From NCBI GenBank assembly GCA_030340625.1, contig JAOPHQ010002560.1:368501-432500 (forward strand): DNA of 64,000 bases. Direction: 5' to 3'. This stretch comes from Merluccius polli. Taxonomy: Eukaryota > Chordata > Actinopteri > Gadiformes > Merlucciidae. Numbering within the stretch: the stretch's first letter is position 1; every line of letters begins with the position of its first letter. Positions 62,292-64,000 of this stretch are shown one piece after another. The notes beneath the pieces are model-generated. The model was not told the DNA's origin. It made no database searches and worked only from the letters and a program-made list of their open reading frames with translations. A program made the translations under genes and the position numbers.

Positions 62292-62376
62292 TCCAGACAC
62301 ATAGGTGAAACCTCCTTCGTTGTACCAGCCTTTTTTCTGTTTACCACCGTCCGTCTTATTATTTTTCACAACAAAT

Positions 62377-62394
62377 TGGGGGCTCGTCCGGGAT
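62377..62394 (+). promoter_or_regulatory. Retroviral primer-binding site, tRNA-Pro type
   Basis: TGGGGGCTCGTCCGGGAT is an 18-base match to the tRNA-Pro primer site that I know from murine leukaemia-type gammaretroviruses. It lies three bases after the LTR end, the normal position. Confidence 0.9.
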
Positions 62395-62715
62395 TTTTTG
62401 ATAAGACGGACAGAAAAGAAAAAAAAAAGGCAAAATCGACCGACCAGGCGGGAGGCCGCCCAGCCCCGCGTTGCACCCTCCCAGGCGCCAACTAAAGGTA
62501 AGCAGAGCCTGACTTAAAATAAATAAATATATATATAGATAAATAACATGTCGAATCTGCATAGGACAATCCCCGGTAGCTCAGGGATTTAATTTAATCA
62601 TAGGCCTAGTCAAAATTAGGGGAAGGTGTGACAAAGGGTAAGGCCATCCCCGTTCTAAGTGTGTTGAATTCAAAGCATAGAACCTAACTCATAGAGCACG
62701 AGTGGTGAGGCTTAG
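62395..62715 (+). other. Retroviral leader with candidate splice donor at 62497/62498
   Basis: AACTAAAG/GTAAGC at 62497/62498 is a strong donor consensus, where the major splice donor of a retrovirus is expected. No gag start is recognised up to the window end. 62530-62715 carries no visible gene. Confidence 0.6.
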
Positions 62716-63010
62716 GAAATATCGTCGTAGGTTCATAGGGTTAAGCGCCCTATGTAAGGTGTGTCCACACTGGAGGCGAGTGATATTGTCCCAAATAGTA
62801 GAGGAAATATCGTCGTAGGTTCATAGGGTTAAGCGCCCTATGTAAGGTGTGTCCACACTGGAGGCGAGTGATATTGTCCAAAATATAGTATGGAAGGCAT
62901 GTCGTCGTAGGTTCATAGGGTTAAGCGTCCGAGATTAGCCCTATGTAAGGTGTGGGAAAGGTGGAGGTGTCCACACCGGAGGCGAGTGACATTGCCGAAT
63001 ATAGTGTTGG
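62716..63010 (+). repeat. Triplicated ~88-bp leader unit with conserved hairpin
   Basis: Three tandem units start near 62715, 62803 and 62891. Each holds a hairpin: CATAGGG (62734, 62822, 62914), a loop starting TTAAGCG, and CCCTATG (62748, 62836, 62939). In the third copy the loop is longer (18 instead of 7) but the arms are kept. GGCGAGTGATATTG closes each unit. It follows the splice donor, where packaging signals lie in gammaretroviruses. Confidence 0.8.
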
Positions 63011-63159
63011 CCGGAGCTCCTAAGTATAAATGATAATAATTAGAACAATAAGACCGTGGTGACGACCACCGAGTCTTCTTAAAGTGGCAAGTGCATGACA
63101 GTTGTGTGTGCTGAGGCGCGGAGAAGCCTGATGCGCAACAGTTGTGTGGGTGGTATCAA

Positions 63160-63680
63160 GGGGAAAGTGTGTGTATGTATGAGTGTGTGTGTATGTGTGT
63201 GACAGTGTGTGAGTGTGCGTGCGGCAAACAGAGTGTGCGCGAGTAAGGGTGTATGTGCGTGACGGTGTGTGGGTGTGCGTGTATGTGACTGCGTGTGGGT
63301 GTGTGTGTGTGACGGTGTGTGTATGTATGAGTGTGTGTGTATGTGTGTGACAGTGTGTGAGGGTGCGTGCGGCAGACCGAGTGTGCGCGAGTAAGGGTGT
63401 GTGTGTGTGACGGTGTGTGGGTGTGCGTGTATGTGCCAGCGTGTATGGTAGTGTGTGTGACAGTGTGCGTGTATGTGTGTGAGACTGCGGAAGACATACG
63501 CGGTTAAGTGTTTGGGTGAGACGCCGAGGAGAAGGCGGAGCAAACCTAGCTGCTACGTAGTTACGTGTGCGTGAGTGTGATGCCGCAAAGAGGGCGGACC
63601 ATTTCTGGCCATTACGTGATTACGCATGAGTGAGTACGACGCCGCGAAGGGGGCGGGTCGAGTGACAGCTGTTGTGGGCG
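63160..63680 (+). repeat. GT-rich minisatellite with ~150-bp duplication, then GGCGG-box repeats
   Basis: 63178-63327 and 63328-63470 repeat a unit of GTGTGTG-rich sequence with GTGCGTGCGGCA and CGAGTAAGGGTG. 63505-63680 has three related boxes: GACGCCGAGGAGAAGGCGG, GATGCCGCAAAGAGGGCGG and GACGCCGCGAAGGGGGCGG. The minus strand shows spurious His/Thr-rich frames. No gag. 63681-64000 is GC/GT-rich leader with no gene recognised. Confidence 0.7.
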
Positions 63681-64000
63681 GCGCCGCAGAAAACGGAAGC
63701 CGGCCCAGAGCGAGTTGTGTATCTGTGCGCGAATGACTTATGCGTGTAAGTGTGTGTGCCCGTGCGGCACAGCTATTTGGTGTGAGTGTGTACGTGCGTT
63801 AAGGGTATGTGTGTGTGGGGGGGTGCATTCAATACGTCCGTGCGAGTGCGCGTACGCCAGGATTATTTGCGATCCATGTACATGCGCGTTCGATCCGGCC
63901 GCATGCGCCTCCACACACGGAGGCAGCCCCCAGGAGAGTGTATGCGTGAAAATTGTTGGCGGTGTGAGCGCCTGTGCGTCTGACCCGTCTATGTGTGTGG

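Larger units (their letters stand above)
61553..62373 (+). mobile_element. Endogenous retrovirus 5' LTR
   Basis: The 821-bp LTR starts TGTTGTTGAAAAA and ends TTTTTCACAACA, near-perfect inverts with TG...CA. It has a TATA-like TATAAGAA at 62116-62123, a polyadenylation signal AATAAA at 62286-62291, and two 26-bp direct repeats in U3 (61618-61643, 61661-61686). It is followed by a primer-binding site. No env, gag or 3' LTR is in the window, as the provirus runs off the right edge. The PBS type suggests a gamma-like retrovirus, but no gene is present to test this. Confidence 0.85.

Noticed and set aside
62716..63010. Regularly spaced repeats that might suggest a CRISPR array
   Set aside because: Only three units, no unique spacers, animal genomic context and ERV leader position; it is a tandem duplication.
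63079..63543. Minus-strand frames of His/Thr repeats (154 and 113 codons)
   Set aside because: They are translations of the (GT)n-type minisatellite in the ERV leader; composition explains them.

Overview
The window reads as ray-finned (teleost-like) fish genomic DNA made almost entirely of transposable elements. The only host gene I recognise is a PPAR-alpha-like nuclear receptor on the minus strand: a DNA-binding-domain exon (15744-15882), a hinge/early ligand-binding exon (5540-5745) and a truncated ligand-binding exon (5037-5303). The fish assignment is an inference from this gene plus the mix of L2/CR1/RTE LINEs, BEL/Pao elements, Kolobok elements with THAP transposases, many hAT families and a retrovirus-like LTR. 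No bacterial features, tRNA, rRNA or CRISPR were seen.

Layout. 1-5036: a cut TIR element, a gypsy gag scrap, a minus-strand LINE and a young Kolobok-type element (3366-4488). 5037-15882: the PPAR exons. The 10-kb intron between 5745 and 15744 is almost wholly one nested insertion: hAT (6014-15618) containing a BEL/Pao element, whose 5' LTR holds another hAT (6424-7492) and whose gag holds a Kolobok element (8245-12565). 16234-21373: THAP and RecQ-like exon scraps, LTR-like repeats and decayed LINEs. 21374-23062: two nested hAT elements with target duplications. 23075-38027: a Charlie-type hAT with a perfect 8-bp duplication, swollen to 15 kb by a second BEL/Pao copy and another hAT (32892-37778) that holds TIR elements and a full-length intact RTE-like LINE (34061-37224; 993 aa). 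39605-49890: a GTF2IRD2/ZBED-like hAT transposase gene broken into pieces by an LTR fragment, two LINEs and a complete hAT (44047-48344) with a long intact transposase. 50028-58150: an L2-like LINE and a BED-finger hAT transposase gene carrying two precise insertions. 58154-64000: a hAT end, a nearly full-length LINE, and the 5' LTR, tRNA-Pro-type primer site and long repeat-rich leader of an endogenous retrovirus whose genes lie beyond the right edge.

How it fits together. Target-site duplications and restored reading frames give a relative insertion order at many points. Coding capacity that looks intact is limited to the RTE-like LINE and the hAT at 44047-48344; the other polymerase and transposase genes carry stops, frameshifts or lost catalytic motifs. 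The most unusual signals are three hAT-type elements sharing one internal core behind unrelated ends, precise insertions whose removal restores a frame, an L2-type ORF1 whose esterase catalytic motifs are replaced, and a triplicated hairpin in the retroviral leader. Superfamily names are judged from sequence motifs without database searches.
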